Shown here: positions 12,268 to 30,352 of the stretch, piece after piece
How the letters are laid out: each line of letters starts with the position of its first letter
Numbering within the stretch: the stretch's first letter is position 1
Source of the DNA: Physella acuta
Taxonomy: Eukaryota; Mollusca; Gastropoda; Physidae
Length of the DNA: 64,000 bases
Assembly: GCF_028476545.1 (NCBI RefSeq)
Contig: NW_026733175.1
Location: 1 to 64,000 of the forward strand
Direction of reading: 5' to 3'
Notes under the pieces: generated by a model
Told to the model about the DNA's origin: nothing
What the model saw: the letters and a program-made list of their open reading frames with translations, nothing else
The model's database searches: none
Position numbers and translations under genes: made by a program

Positions 12268-12464
12268 CAGAGGCGTAGCGACCCTTCCCGGCGCCCGGGG
12301 ACAAACTTTTCGATTTGCACCCCCCCCCCCCCCCTCAAACTTTCAATTTGCACCCCCCTCAACCTTTCAATTTATTTTTCCAACCCATTTTGGCGCCCCC
12401 TAAGGTCGGCGCCCGGGGACATATGTCCCACCCCCGCCCCCCCCCCCCCCTCGCTACGCTACTG
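12268..12464 (+). mobile_element. hAT-type MITE with CAGAGGCGTAGCGA ends
   Basis: The left end CAGAGGCGTAGCGA pairs with the inverted TCGCTACGCTACTG at the right. It is flanked by the perfect 8-bp duplication CTGCTTTT (12260-12267 and 12465-12472). The interior is a pair of C-tract segments with repeated GGCGCCCGGGGACA words. The 8-bp duplication and CAG ends fit hAT. There is no coding capacity; the proline-rich frames over the C-tracts are artefacts. Confidence 0.9.
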
Positions 12465-12969
12465 CTGCTTTTGAAGCATGCAGATAGTCCAGGTCAGTTA
12501 AATTGCATCAGTAATAATTAATCTGATGCAGTTAAAGTTTTTCTCATTTGTTTTTTTTTTTTTTTTTAAATTGTAAATTTACATTAAAACTTTTATTTTC
12601 CTTAGCTGTTATTCAGAAAGAGGGATCAAAACTAAAGTATTTTCTATCATAATTAAGTAGATCTATGTACAACAATATTGAGCAACTGATATTCCCCAAG
12701 TAGTGTCAAGATTCATTAACTGGCTGTAAACAGATCTTCAGCAGAAAACTCCATTTCTGAATGTTTCTGACAGAGGTGTAGGTAGGGATGTCTAAGTGAT
12801 GCTGTCGCTCCCCTTTAGGGTCATTTTCATGACAATGACCCGCTTTTTGGAAATTAATTCAAATACAAATTTAAAACAAGCCAGCTGTTGTAGAAACAAA
12901 ACCTCTTATCACATAGAAGAAACTTGAAGCTGCCAACTTTGATGTCCAATTGAACGTTACAACGGTTCC

Positions 12970-13470
12970 CAGAAATAAGCGCACACGGAAAAAAGCGCAA
13001 AGAGAAAAAAGCGCAAAGAGAAAAAAGCGCAAAGAGAAAAAAGCGCAAAAAGAAAAAAGCGCACACAGAAAAAAGCGCAAACAGAAAAAAGCGCACACGG
13101 AAAAAAGCGCAAAGAGAAAAAAGCGCACACGGAAAAAAGCGCACACAGAAAAAAGCGCAAAGAGAAAAAAGCGCAAAAAGAAAAAAGCGCAAACAGAAAA
13201 AAGCGCAAACAGAAAAAAGCGCAAACGGAAAAAAAGCGCACACAGAAAAAAGCGCAAACGGAAAAAAGCGCAAACGGAAAAAAGCGCAAACAGAAAAAAG
13301 CGCAAACGGAAAAAAGCGCAAAGAGAAAAAAGCGCACACAGAAAAAAGCGCAAACAGAAAAAAGCGCAAACGGAAAAAAAGCGCAAACAGAAAAAAGCGC
13401 ACACAGAAAAAAGCGCAAACGGAAAAAAGCGCAAACAGAAAAATGCGCAACCAGAAAAAACAACGAAAAA
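12970..13470 (+). repeat. 16-bp tandem array in left foldback arm
   Basis: About 30 units of GCGC-A-A/C-A-C/G-(A)GAAAAAA type, mostly 16 bp long. Variants alternate between GCGCAAACAG, GCGCACACAG, GCGCAAAGAG and GCGCAAACGG. Because the unit contains no stop word, all frames stay open on both strands (Lys/Arg-rich on plus, Phe/Cys-rich on minus). These frames are not evidence of a protein. Confidence 0.9.
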
Positions 13471-13842
13471 TGTGCAAAAGAGAAATTTAGCACAAATAAC
13501 TATAACCACTAGATGACACATTTATACATGACTGTTAGGGCTGCTGTAAGAGTGTCGTGTTTGATCACGTGATCTACTACCATTTAAAGCGTACCACTAC
13601 CATGTGCATTCCCCTCACCACGATACAGGCGATAATCGCACTTTACACAATGCCTATTATTTTCTTGGTCAATAATTATTCAACTACTATTCTCGTATAA
13701 ATAAACATAAAACTATCCTTGATATCGACATTACACGAAGTATCTCTCACATTCTCCCTAGTCCGAACTACCTAGCTTGCATACCATAACTACCCGTTCC
13801 TATGACAAAACTTCATTCTCTTTCATCCGCATCATTAAACCT

Positions 13843-14282
<440 letters not shown>

Positions 14283-14599
14283 TAGATGATATAGATTATG
14301 CACATTTGCATTTTGCTAGCTTAGTAACAGTGTTACAAAACTCGAAATTTCAAACTGGTTTGGCGTAAGGTTAGTTCATTGATCCTGTTGAGCCCTACAT
14401 TACATAGTTAATCAGTTTAACAATGTAGATGATATTGGAGTAGGTGTAAGTCAAAGCCTGATGTTATTATAAAACTTCATCTCTCTTTGTTTCTTTATAA
14501 AAAGGTTATGGAAGGTTTTTTAAGGTTTTTTACTAAAAGGTTTACCGGACGAATGCAAAATGATATAAACAACCATAGCTCTTCTGTTATATAGGCTAC

Positions 14600-14725
14600 A
14601 TGCAGTGTATCTTCCAGACTTCTTTCTCCGGGGCTAAGGGGGGGGGGAGGGGATTTTCGGGGGGGGGGGTCAACATTTTTCTGGGGGGGGGGGGGGCGGA
14701 CACTAGTAAAAGTGTATGTTTACAT
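14600..14725 (+). repeat. G-tract interspersed repeat, copy 2
   Basis: CTTCCAGACTTCTTTCTC is followed by G-runs separated by GATTTTCGGG, TCAACATTTTTCTGG and GCGGACACTAGTAAAAGTG, colinear with 460-645. It sits in the loop of the foldback-like element. Confidence 0.75.
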
Positions 14726-15187
14726 GTTTTCATTACCCTTCAAACAATAGTCTATTTTAGTTATATTGAGATTAAAGAATGTAAATATATAGTACACACA
14801 ATTCTGTAGAATAGGAACGATTGGGAGGGAAGTGACATATAGTGCAAGAAATTTTGAGGTTAAGTAGGGTATAATAAATGGTGGGGTTAGGAAAGTTAGG
14901 GGGTCCATTCTCTAACAGGCAGTCTATGTCTCCTTCCTACTTTCGTGTTGGTTTATTGTCGAACCTGTCCTCACCTCACATCACAACACTTGGGTGACGC
15001 TTACCGTGTAATGTTAAAATAAATAGCATGTAATTGAGTTAGTTCGAAGTGAGTTTTCATACAAGCCCAACGCACTAATTAAGATTGTCGCAAAATGTAA
15101 CATATATGTAACATATGTCAATGATGTCAATGAATTTTCATTAAAAAAAGTACAGTTTACGAAACTAACGAACTTCGCTGATCCTTT

Positions 15188-15318
15188 TTCGGTGGGTAGG
15201 TGGGTAAGTGGGTAGGCGGGTAGGTGGGTAAGTGGGTAGGTGGGTAAGTGGGTAGGTAGGTAGGTGTGTAGGTGGGTAAGTGGGTAGGTAGGTAGGTAGT
15301 AGGTAGGTAGGTAAGTGC
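15188..15318 (+). repeat. GGTA/GGTAAGTG tetranucleotide array
   Basis: Tandem GGTAGGTGGGTAAGTG-type repeats just inside the right foldback arm. They mirror the CCTA block just inside the left arm. Confidence 0.85.
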
Positions 15319-15784
15319 GTCATGATGTGAAATAATATTAAAAACATAATTGTTATTTTGGTGCGAATGAATGTTGTTGCGAGAGATATGAGAGATATGA
15401 CAAATGCATGTTAGATGACGCGGATGAAAGAGAATGAAGTTTTGCCATTGGAACGGGTAGTTATGGTATGCAAGCTAGGTAGTTCGGACTAGGGAGAATG
15501 TGAGAGATACTTCGCGTAATGTCGATATCAAGGATAGTTTTATGTTTATTTATACGAGAATAGTAGTTGAATAATTATTGACCAAGAAAATAATAGGCAT
15601 TGTGTAAAGTGCGATTATCGCCTGTATCGTGGTGAGGGGAATGCACATGGTAGTGGTACGCTTTAAATGGTAGTAGATCACATGATCAAACACGACACTC
15701 TTACAGCAGCCCTAACAGTCATGTATAAATGTGTCATCTAGTGGTTATAGGTATTTGTGCTAAATTTCTCGTTTGCACATTTTT

Positions 15785-16315
15785 CGTTGTTTTTTCTGGT
15801 TGCGCATTTTTCTGTTTGCGCTTTTTTCCGTTTGCGCTTTTTTCTGTGTGCGCTTTTTTCTGTTTGCGCTTTTTTCCGTTTGCGCTTTTTTCTGTTTGCG
15901 CTTTTTTCTGTGTGCGCTTTTTTCTGTTTGCGCTTTTTTCCGTTTGCGCTTTTTTCTGTTTGCGCTTTTTTCCGTTTGCGCTTTTTTCTGTTTGCGCTTT
16001 TTTCCGTTTGCGCTTTTTTCTGTTTGCGCTTTTTTCTGTGTGCGCTTTTTTCTTTTTGCACTTTTTTTCTCTTTGCGCTTTTTTCTGTGTGCGCTTTTTT
16101 CCGTGTGCGCTTTTTTCTCTTTGCGCTTTTTTCCGTGTGCGCTTTTTTCTGTTTGCGCTTTTTTCTGTGTGCGCTTTTTTCTTTTTGCGCTTTTTTCTCT
16201 TTGCGCTTTTTTCCGTGTGCGCTTTTTTCTCTTTGCGCTTTTTTCCGTGTGCGCTTATTTCCGTTGCGCTTTTTGTTTTGCGCTTTTTTCCGTTGCGCTT
16301 TTTTCCGTTGCGGTT
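15785..16315 (-). repeat. 16-bp tandem array in right foldback arm
   Basis: Reverse complement of the 12970-13470 array, with the same variant units. The last units near 16256-16315 are shortened (CCGTTGCGCTTTTTT type) and mark where the two arms diverge at their outer tips. Confidence 0.9.
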
Positions 16316-16337
16316 CTTTCCGGCCACCCGTTACAAC

Positions 16338-16890
16338 ATATCAGTCGCGGCGAGTTTATTTTTTTACTTGTTGAAGGGCAAACAGTCACGGGCGCATCCC
16401 TGCATCACACACAATGTCCGCCCACGATGACCTTTTACTCTTTATTTTTTCGCCATATTCGATAGTTATAGATCGTCAATCCACCGCCCTGGGTCATTCT
16501 GTCCAGTTTACAAGTGTAACATTTGCTTTTGTACGCTATCAATATAAGCCTAGATCTAATACATTTGTATTATGTTGTCATTAATAGCTGTATAAAAGTC
16601 GACAAGTTTTTCTGATATTTGCCTTATTTTCGGCCGTTGTCCAACTTTGTTCGTCAAATGTGGCGTCCAGAAAGACCTTTCAACATACCCGTTCATTCAC
16701 TCTCTGTTGGGCGTCTTCACCAAAGGCAAATAACAGCAAGTTTCTTACTGTACTTCACATTTAAATATGTGTATTTTATACTTTTGCGACTCTGCATTAC
16801 ATACCGTTCTATGTGCTCTTGATTAAGTTCTAATCCAGCCCCCCCCCCCCCCCGAAATTTTAAATGTAATTCCCGGAATACTTTTGTGCG

Positions 16891-16921
<31 letters not shown>

Positions 16922-18640
16922 ACAGGAGAAAAAGAGGAAAATGAAAGGAATTCTCTTGCAGCAACTTAACATATAATTATTTATTTGAACCATCCCATGG
17001 TTTCCACATGTCTCAAGGTACCATTTTTAAAATTGTGTTAAATTATGCGACCATTTTTTTTCAAGCTTAGTAGATTTTAGATCAATATTATAATTGAAAA
17101 GTGTCTTAGAATAACATTTAGACTTTTTTGTTGCCCTCCCCCCCCTCCCCTTGCTCCATTTGCATTATGCGCGACCAGTAAAGCTCTTTAACATCCGGGG
17201 TAGTTCTCGCTTTCTCTTAAGCGCCAGCTAACCCTTCAAAATATATAAATCTATGCTTTTAACCAGCAGTTATCTACATATTAAACGGAATAAGCAGTTA
17301 TAGAATGTCTCCAAATTATTATCGATAAACCTTTTTTCCAATTTAAACAGAGGATTATTTGATGATTGGAATAATATTTAATTGATACTTCATAAGTAAC
17401 CAATCTTGAAAAATCTGGTACACGATCTTGTAACACATACACACAAACATTTGGGTAAACTATTTAATTTATAAAATAAAGAAAGAGTCTCACCAGATAA
17501 AAAAGGCCAAAGTAGGTCGTTATTTTTGTGTAGTTATAATGAATTTATACCATCTACTTATGTTAGATGTTTGTGCGTCGTGCATTGACAATGCTATGTT
17601 ACAAAAGCCTTATAATTTACTCCATTATCATTATGTCTATGTCATCGTCCTACTGACTACTAACTAGATCTACTAGAGTCTAGATCTAGATCTAGATCGG
17701 ATCTAGTCTACCTTAGTAAACTTACTATGAAACACAACAATAAAAAATGAACAATAAATTAAAAATACGTAGTCTAGATCTAAAATCTAGTCATGTAGCA
17801 TTCTAGTTCAAATTACTAAGTACATAGTCTTGACTAGCAATAGATCTGGGCCTATTAATAATAATCCTAGGGCCTAAGCCCTGTACTTTATGCAAAAAAA
17901 GGCCAATAGACCTAAAAATAAAAATTATTAAATAAGGATTTAAAACTGTTTAAAGAAGATACATTTTTTAAAGGCCTACCTACCTAGTCTAGTGATTTTT
18001 CACTACGCTAAACAAAATTATATAAATCTAGATTATACTAGATCCAGGGCCTTTTATATCTCAAAAGACTAAAACTATTAGTATGACGCATTAATGCCTC
18101 ATTTCAATTTTGTTCCAAATCGTTGTTTGAATGGGTTGGTGTGTCCAAAAATCATAGACCTATAATTTTGAGGGCAAACACAATCAAATGTGATCATTGA
18201 AGTTTGTTATCAGTTTCCTATTAGAATCTATTAACTTATTGATTGTTTAGTAGGCCTAAACAGTTGGTTGTTTCCTAAACATTTTAACAAATTGTTACAA
18301 AACTTTGCCAGCAAAGAAATTTTAGTACCCACAATTTTTTTATTGCATTTATTTGTAAAACACATTCAACTATATTCAAGTTTTAACTTAAGTAACTTGC
18401 ATATTTGTTATTTTTATTAATATAAATATACCTCATGATTTATTCCTCATAGGTATTATCTACAATAACAAGATGAACTGCACTGTGACAAATTATATCA
18501 CTTAAGTTTTAAAGACATTAACATTTAGCAGTAGCCTCCATTGTTGAAAAATTGATCAAGATCTTTTTAAGTTGATTAAAATCTATGACCATGATTTAGC
18601 TTAATTGATTCAGAATAAATTTGATTCATTATCCTAAAAA
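16338..18640. other. Gene-free stretch upstream of the ankyrin/SOCS gene
   Basis: No coding exon is seen. C-tracts at 16841-16855 and 16891-16921 frame a short spacer and look like the complement of the G-tract repeat family. From 17655 to 17830 the sequence is rich in TCTAGATC words. The last few hundred bases are the presumed promoter and 5' UTR of the gene starting at 18641. No TATA signal convinces me. Confidence 0.4.
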
Positions 18641-20052
18641 ATGGGTAATTCACGGTCTAGTAAAAACTGTGCGGTCTCCATGACAATGGGTATGCCCCAA
18701 AAGGAACGAGATCTTCATATTGCTGTTGTCGGCAATGACAGACAAAGTGTTCTTTCAGTTTTAAATCAAGGAGTGGATATTAACTATCCTTGGAATAATC
18801 CTGCTGTGCCCAGTGTAAAAGACAGTACAACGCCACTAATAGCAGCTGTATCACTAAACCATGTGGACATTGTAATGGTAAGGCTTTAAAACTTTTTATT
18901 TTATGCATGTACAAGAACTCTCTCTATATTTGTATGTTTTAGTACTTTCTGTGTGGATTTAATATTTCTTTGTTGTTAATTATTTTTCAGATTTTATTAC
19001 ATAGTGGAGCAGCAGTCAACAGAACAGACCGTAATGGTTGTACACCCCTATACAAAGCTGCATTTCATGGAAGGATGATCTTAGTTGATGTTTTAGTCAA
19101 AGCTGGCAAGTAACTGTTACTTTATTTATATGTTCATTGATTGTTTTAAAAGACTATCACATTTTAATCCCATTAACATTTTAAAAATCAAATATGCTAC
19201 TTAGGTGCTGAAATTGATAAGCCAGATAAAGAGAATCAAACACCATTGTATATTTGTGTTCAAAATGCCATTGTGCATTCCAGTTATGCCACTGTTAAAT
19301 GTTTGTTGGCAGCAGGAGCGTCAGTAAATATGTAAGCAGTTTTTCAAATTTATTTTTTAAATTTCCCTGTTTATTAGCTTAATATCACAACACTTCAGTG
19401 TGTCTATTTTAATTTGTTTCGTTTCAGTGCTGATCGCTATGGTCGTGTTCCACTTCACAGCGCTGCACACTGGAAACTTAAGGAGCTTATTCGCATTTTA
19501 CTGGAAGCAAATAGCTATGTAAATGTTGTAGACTATAAAGGGAGAACTCCACTTTATGTATGTGTTGCTTCATTGAGTACTGGCTTGTACAAAGAAGACC
19601 TTAAATACCAAGTACCCTGTATTAAGGTAACCATTTCATTTGATATTTTTTTTCTGGGTGGAAAAAAAAGTTAAAATTAGTATTGTTATAATAAGAAATG
19701 AATGATGAAAATATTCTGTTTATAGCTTCTTCCTGTTACAATCTTACAAAATTTTAACCATCAGATTCTATATGCTGCTGGTTGTGACATGCTAAATCTT
19801 GAAGACTGGCTTCGGTGGAAAGGACCGGGAATCCCTGCTGAATTACTCACTGGAGATGATAATTTTTTAGCATGGTACAATTCCTCTATGACATCGCCAC
19901 CCATGCTCAGAAACCTTTGTCGTAAAGTAATCCAAAAGAGACTGGTCACCTATGACTGTCCAGGTTTGGTGAAATGTGTTGCACAGCTTCCTATTCCTCC
20001 TTCTCTTAAAATATATTTGTCAAGAAAAATGTTTCATTTGCCAATGTTGTAG
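18641..20052 (+). CDS. Ankyrin-repeat and SOCS-box (ASB family) protein
   Basis: Five coding exons: 18641-18877, 18991-19105, 19205-19331, 19428-19626 and 19765-20052 (stop TAG), giving 321 residues with consistent phases. Four to five ankyrin repeats are visible (TPLIAAVSLNHVDIV, TPLYKAAFHGRMILVDVLV, TPLYICVQNA, VPLHSAAHWKLKELIRILL, TPLYVCVASL). The C-terminal ~45 residues form a SOCS box: PPMLRNLCRKVIQKRL is the Elongin B/C-binding BC-box part and LPIPPSLKIYL the Cullin-5-box-like part. ASB proteins are substrate receptors of Cullin-5 ubiquitin ligases; the substrate cannot be told from sequence. The N-terminus MGNSRSS fits an N-myristoylation signal (Gly2, Ser6), suggesting a membrane pool. 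The second intron starts GC (GCAAGT at 19106), which is required to keep the ...KAG/AEIDK frame. The precise vertebrate ASB orthologue was not assigned. Confidence 0.88.
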
Positions 20053-22372
20053 TTGCTTATTTTTATCTTGTATGTATAGTGACTAATTTTCAGGCTATAG
20101 AAATTATTTCAATAATTTAAATAATACAGACAATGCAAGATACTTAAATTTAAATTTTTGACATTGATGTGATGATTTACTGTTTTTTTTTTTTTAAATG
20201 TAAATAGTATATTGAAATGCTGCTCTACTGTTTTTTAACAATATAGCTGATTTTTTTTTTTTCCTTTTCAAAAGTCTGAAAAATTTATTAAAAAACAATT
20301 TGAACAATTTACTTCTAAAAAAATGTAATGTAGACCTACATGTCTGAGAATATTATTCTGATTTAGAGTTAATATTATAATGTTTTTTTAAAAGCAGAGA
20401 AATGTGTTTTTCTGTTTAGTTGAATGCATTTATTTAAACATGTAAATAATCAATAACTCTGTGATAGAAATTGTTAGCATTTGCTTTTCTTTAAGCTGGT
20501 TTTAAATTAAAAAAACAATGTGATAACAGTTTAAATTTGGTTGAAATCATTAACCTAATATTTTTGCATTTATTCACCTAACAAACTTAATTTCTAAATA
20601 TGAAAGATTTTCCACTGTCGGAAAATGCAAAAGTCACAGTACTAGACAAATAATTAGAGAGTAACCATTTTTTAGGAATAGATCTACTTGCTGATTATTA
20701 AAATTAAACAAACAAAAAGTATTTAAGAAAAAAGTATTATGCCAGTCACAACTTTTTTTTAAAACTTTAAATAAATGCTGTTGCTTCTTAAAGAACTAAA
20801 ATCTTAAAATTTCTAAAACTTTCTTAATAAAATACTATAAATTTAGAAAAATTACTTTCTCAATTTTATTATTTTTTGTTGCAGCATTTTGTATAAATAT
20901 AATTGGTTTAGAGTCCTAATATTTTGAAAAAAAAACAATGCTGAAAAGATTTTTTGTGAAGAGAATGTTTGGTAAAAAATTACATTTTGCTATGGATATT
21001 TAGTGTGTTTGAGTTGTGTGGAAGAAATACTTGAGATGCCTATTATATTATTTTGATGTTGAACTTAGTATTACATCGTTGTTATGGTAGATAATGGTCC
21101 CAACGATCTACATAAAACTATGTGCATAATGTATTGAATTATAATTAACATGCTTTGAATACTAGAACAAAAATTATGTCAGATTTGTAACTTTAAAAAA
21201 AACAAGGTTAATGAGTTATTATTTCACATACAGTAAAAATAAATAGATCTTAAATAAATCAAAACGATTTTTAACACTATGACTATGTTTCAAATCTTAA
21301 TAGAAACTAAGTAAATTATTTTAAAGTTTAATTGACTAATATTAATATGGCTTTGACTTAATTTGATCCTAGTAAATGGTGCTCACACTACCTGTTGTCT
21401 TGTCCTTCTGGCAGAGACAGGATCTTTACAAAATGATTTACCTGGTGTTCTAATTCCATATCCATATTGTAAAAAAATATGCATTTGAGCTATTGCAATT
21501 CTGTATTTTAAATTAGTTAATTTGTAATTGACTTTGTTCTGCTGTGATCATTATTAATAATCATTCTTAGATGTCACCACAATTAAATATTCTGTAGTAT
21601 TTGTTGTACATTTTCACATTCATTTTCTGTAATAAGACTTTTTTTGTGTGGTAAATTCTTGTTTAAGGTTAGTAAAAATATTCTACAAGGTACTACTATG
21701 AAAGCAAAGGTTATCTTAACTTTTTATACTATATTTAGAATGGTAAGTTACGGTTTAAGAGGTGCTCAAAATAGTATTTTATTTCCATAATTTAAAGTTC
21801 ACTACAGCATTTCAGTTTTTAATTCATAAATTGACAGTTTCCTTATTTTTACAGAGCATGAACCTTAAAAAATTTTGATAATTAATCTACAGTTAGTGTT
21901 TGTGAGTCTTTTATTTAAATTAAAATAGATGTTAATCAGGTTCTCTTTGTACATTCAGTGGATGGCACAAGTTATGGCCACCAGATCTGTCAGTCTTTAT
22001 TTTCTAGAGAAGTACGTGATGTACTTTTTTTTTCAAATGAATCTCTGTGGGCATAACTGTCCAAGTAATCATTTTGATAAGTTTTAAATGTGAAAACCAA
22101 GCATCCAGTTTGTATTTTGTTAAAAACCCTGCATACAAAATTTAAAAAAAAAAGAATGCATTTAAAAATATTTTATCACAGATTTGAGATCTTTTTTGTT
22201 TGAAAGTATAAATTATGATTTTTTTTTGTTGGACTCTTTCGAAAAGGTAGGCGAAGTAGTTCCTTTCACCACTAGTAAATGGAGTGTGATCATTATGCCC
22301 AACTACCTTTTTGCTACAGTGGGTTTCCAGTTAATTTTTGGCTTTAACCAGGGAACTAGGCTTTTGGGTCAG
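20053..22372. other. 3' UTR of the ASB gene, then intergenic
   Basis: Very AT-rich with several AATAAA-like words, none decisive. No exon on either strand was recognised, and the only open frame (22184-22375) has no support. Confidence 0.4.
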
Positions 22373-22384
22373 TAAGTATGCTCA

Positions 22385-22632
22385 GAGATGGTACGGAGTG
22401 GTCTAGCGGTAGAGAGCTGGACTGCTAACCCATACGTCTTGAGTTGGAATCCGGGTTCAAGTCAGTAAACCCTCCTTGAGTCCACCCAACTCTGATGGGT
22501 ACCTAACTCACGTTAGTGAAAGTAAAGGCGGCTGGGCATAGTGCTGACCACACTATCTTTTCATATGCCGAGGTCACAGAAACAAGTGAACTCTTCACTT
22601 GCCCCATAGACAGTCAGGTTTGAAAGGAAAAC
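22385..22632 (+). repeat. tRNA-derived SINE with intact target duplication
   Basis: The tRNA-like head has A box TGGTCTAGCGG (about 22399-22409) and B box GGTTCAAGTC (22454-22463). A body with TGATGGGTACCTAACTCACG and GCCGAGGTCAC follows. A 12-bp direct repeat TAAGTATGCTCA at 22373-22384 and 22633-22644 brackets it exactly. It is the best-preserved member here of the family also seen at 1556-1690, 24905-25120 and 55560-55697, and is probably the youngest insertion. Confidence 0.9.
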
Positions 22633-22644
22633 TAAGTATGCTCA

Positions 22645-23980
22645 AAACACCCAGTCCCAATTTTTATGTACAGTGGGTTAAAATTAGTTGTAAATAGTTT
22701 TCACATGTACATATCAGACATCCCATATGAGATTCTTAGATATGGTTTTAAAACATTTTGATGTGATTCTTTCACAGGAGCTGGGATCCTGTTTTTATTT
22801 GTGTACTATATTGAAACAGATAAAAAAAAGTTTTAAAATCATAAAGTGTTTATTGTATTAGCTTGTGTGTTGAATGAAAGCAAATATTAAACCTAAAGTG
22901 TAAAAATATTACATCAGATAAAAAAATGACAATTTTTCAATTATCAGTATTTTTATTCTCATGGCTAAATACAACAATTTACAAAGAATCTGAAGCTAGA
23001 TTGAATCCATAGCTGTATCATTCATCAATAACACAATATGAATTAATATACAACAAAATTCAATAACCTAAAGATATTAAATTACTTGTTCCTAAAATAT
23101 CCAAATTAGAAAAAAATGCATAATTTTGTCCCTAGACTTTAAATTTAAAAGCTGACAATAGTGAAATGGCTGCTAGCTTACACCTTAACTAACTGAACAG
23201 TAAAGCACATCCCACTGAATGGTTTGCAACTATTGTTTAGGATTATGAATGAATGAGAATAAATAGTGAAAAACAAAATTACCAGATTACAGTTTTATTT
23301 TTTGATTACATAAAAAAAGGAAATGAATCCCCATACTCACATAATAAAATATAAAGGATATCCTGCTTAGTAATGTACATCTTAAATGCCTTGCATTCTT
23401 AAAAAAATGTGATACATATATAAACAACTGATGCTTACAATAAAGGAACTTGTCATGACTGGCAGCATCAATAAATAAATACAACTACAAAAACTGTACC
23501 CATTCTGCCAAAATGTTACACTGATAAACCACAAGAGAACAAATAAACTCTTAATTGTGCTGACATGGTGTCTACAAATATCACAGAGCAATTAATTAAT
23601 GTAAAGACACCTGTCTCTGTTGATTGTGGAATAACAGTCATGTACTCATAATGGAATGTAAGAACTTATTTGCTAAGAACATAAAAAGGATGAACACTAA
23701 AAATGAAAAGCTGAAACAAAATGGCTGCATGAAACAGCTTCCCAAATTTGTTTAACCATAGCAAGTGTTCTCTTATTCCATATATGAACAAACAACTAGA
23801 TAAGATACTAATTAAATCTACAGTCTTGGTTAACCACAATAAACATTTAATATATATCTACACAGTAGGACACAGTATCACAATTTAAGTTATGTGAAAC
23901 CTACACTGAGATGATCCAGATGACAGCTGAAATAATTTCTAAATACAAGTATCCATGTGAAACTATACAGGTCAGATTTT
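22645..23980. other. Intergenic, grading into V-ATPase B 3' UTR
   Basis: AT-rich and gene-free. The part adjoining 23981 should be the 3' UTR of the minus-strand V-ATPase gene. Open frames at 23287-23591 on the minus strand have no family resemblance. Confidence 0.4.
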
Positions 23981-28331
<4,351 letters not shown>

Positions 28332-30063
28332 CTTGCAGAGTTGTTGATCATGTGATGGTCACGAACACTCACGAGCTTGGTTGCCAGTTTTCTGTCCTTA
28401 TTTATTAGCTAGCGAAAATATCAGTAGTCTTTGTAAGATCAAATTAATTTTATTAATTAGTTTTCCTTTTATGCTTACAAAAATAAAATTCCATGGGCAT
28501 GATTGATTTACGGATAAATAAATAGCTCTCATATGAATGAATTTGCTCGTAATATAATCAAATATTTATAATGTAGCCTTTAATAATCATATTACTTTAC
28601 TATGTTTTAGAACAATTTACAAGCGCCGTGAATCAATGTGCTATATTTTACTTATTGCAGTTGACTTAAGTGTTTACGTTTGAGTTATTATAAGTGTTGA
28701 AATAGCTTTACAATCTTTTAAAATAATTTTTATTGTGTTTTCCCATATAGACAGAGTACATTCGTCCATTGAAAGCCAAATTTAATTTATTGATAAAAAA
28801 GAAATCCAATGCCCACCGAGTGGCACAGCTGATCACAAGGTTGAATCGGAAGTAGCTGATCTTTTTATCCGACAAAAACCGCAAAAGTAAATATAAACAA
28901 AATGGTTTTATGTTGTGGACATATTGCCAGTTGGTCAAATTTACCGAATATGAATAACTACACTACTACACACTTTTCATTATTTAAATTAATGGGTTAT
29001 TTATAGAATGGACCTTACCAAGTTGACACGGTTAAAAACGTGTTATTTATTTTTTTTTTAGATATTGCAATCAAAGTAAAAACCCTGAAAAAATAAAATA
29101 TATATTTTTTTTAGTTTAAGGCTACGTTTCTATTTATTTTCCTCAAACCAAAGTAATAACCTGTTCTTTCAAACATTGATTGGCTCTAAACTCTAAAGTC
29201 TACGGAAATTCTGTGATCGATATTCCGAAAACCCTCCTTTAAAAAAAAAAAGAATTCAAAATAAATGGTGTTTTTTAAAATTATCGCTTAAATACTAAAA
29301 CATCAATTACATCCAAGCTTTAGTAAAGTCCAACAAACATCACTAAGATTGTTATAATCATATTTGTTTTTATTAACATTGTGCATGATTAAAAAAAAAT
29401 ATATTATCGGACTTTTCGAGTAATTTTGAGACTATTCTCGGTTGAGTCCATTGAATCTAGCTTTATTTTACAGTGTATATATATAAAGAAAATAATGACT
29501 AATAAAGAAATAGTTATCTTACAATACATAGAATGGTCTTTTCCTACTCTGATTTATTTTGAAAGAATCTCCCTACTTACAGACCAGGGTTTAGAAAATA
29601 GAATTTTGTTTGAACCGTAAAATGCCGTAATAACCTGAATCGAGGAGCAATACTCACCAAAACACAGCTGAATTTTAAAGTAGCAATGCAACAAATCTCA
29701 CATTCATTGAGAGAAAAAAAAATGCAACAAATCTCATACTCACCGAGATGGGGGGAGGGGGGGATCGGGTGTATAATAATAAATGTCTAGATCTTCCATC
29801 AGTGAGAATTTCAGATAGAACAAATTAAACTTGGCCTACCGTAGTGCTTCTCACTTTTGTAATTGTTCTACCTGCTGCTAGATCTATAAGTTTAGTGTGT
29901 TAATATTTTGTTAGAACATAATAGTATTTTAGGCAACATCCTTATTTCATGGTTGAATTTATTATGAATGTATTAATTATTGCAAAAAAATATTTTCAAT
30001 ACTTATTTAAATATTTAGAAATACAGTTCAACAAAAGTGTTGTTTTTTTTTTTGGGGGGGGGG
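28332..30063. other. 5' flank of V-ATPase B and intergenic
   Basis: No coding exon. The region just above 28331 must hold the promoter and 5' UTR of the V-ATPase gene; I see no TATA box, as is usual for housekeeping genes. A short direct duplication of ATGCAACAAATCTCA words lies at 29688-29745, next to a GGGGAGGGGGGG tract. Confidence 0.4.
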
Positions 30064-30352
30064 GGGGTCGTCCATAAATGACGTCACACTAGTAGAGGGA
30101 GTCCGAAATTTGGGCCGATGTGTGAAGAGGGAGAGGGGTTCCCATAGTGATGTCACACTTTTGCATTTTTAAAAAGTATTAGCTGATACCGAATTGTAAC
30201 CGTTATTTCGCGTTTTAGATAATTGTTTTAATAAATTGTAAACAGAAATTTAACCGAGTTCAGTCAATATTTTTAAAAAATCTGACTTTTTTGTGACGAT
30301 GTGTGACAGCGGGTGGGAGGGAGGTAAAAAAATCGTCAAAAAAGCGTGACGT
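30064..30352 (+). mobile_element. GGGGTCGTCC-end MITE, copy 2 (right end decayed)
   Basis: Begins GGGGTCGTCCATAAATGACG (with TGACGTCA). It shares CACACTTTTGCA, TTTCGCGTTTTAGATAA, TGTTTTAATAAATTGTAA and the AAATCGTCAAAAAAGCGTG segment with the intact copy at 61848. The right terminal repeat has decayed beyond recognition near 30352. Non-coding. Confidence 0.82.

Noticed and set aside
12854-13521. Long open frames (180-216 codons) on both strands, Phe/Cys-rich or Lys/Arg-rich
   Set aside because: They arise from the 16-bp tandem array, which has no stop word in any frame. There is no start context, splice support or non-repeat domain. The mirror array at 15734-16465 gives the same artefacts.
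22385-22470. Genuine tRNA gene
   Set aside because: It is the head of a SINE bounded by a 12-bp target duplication.
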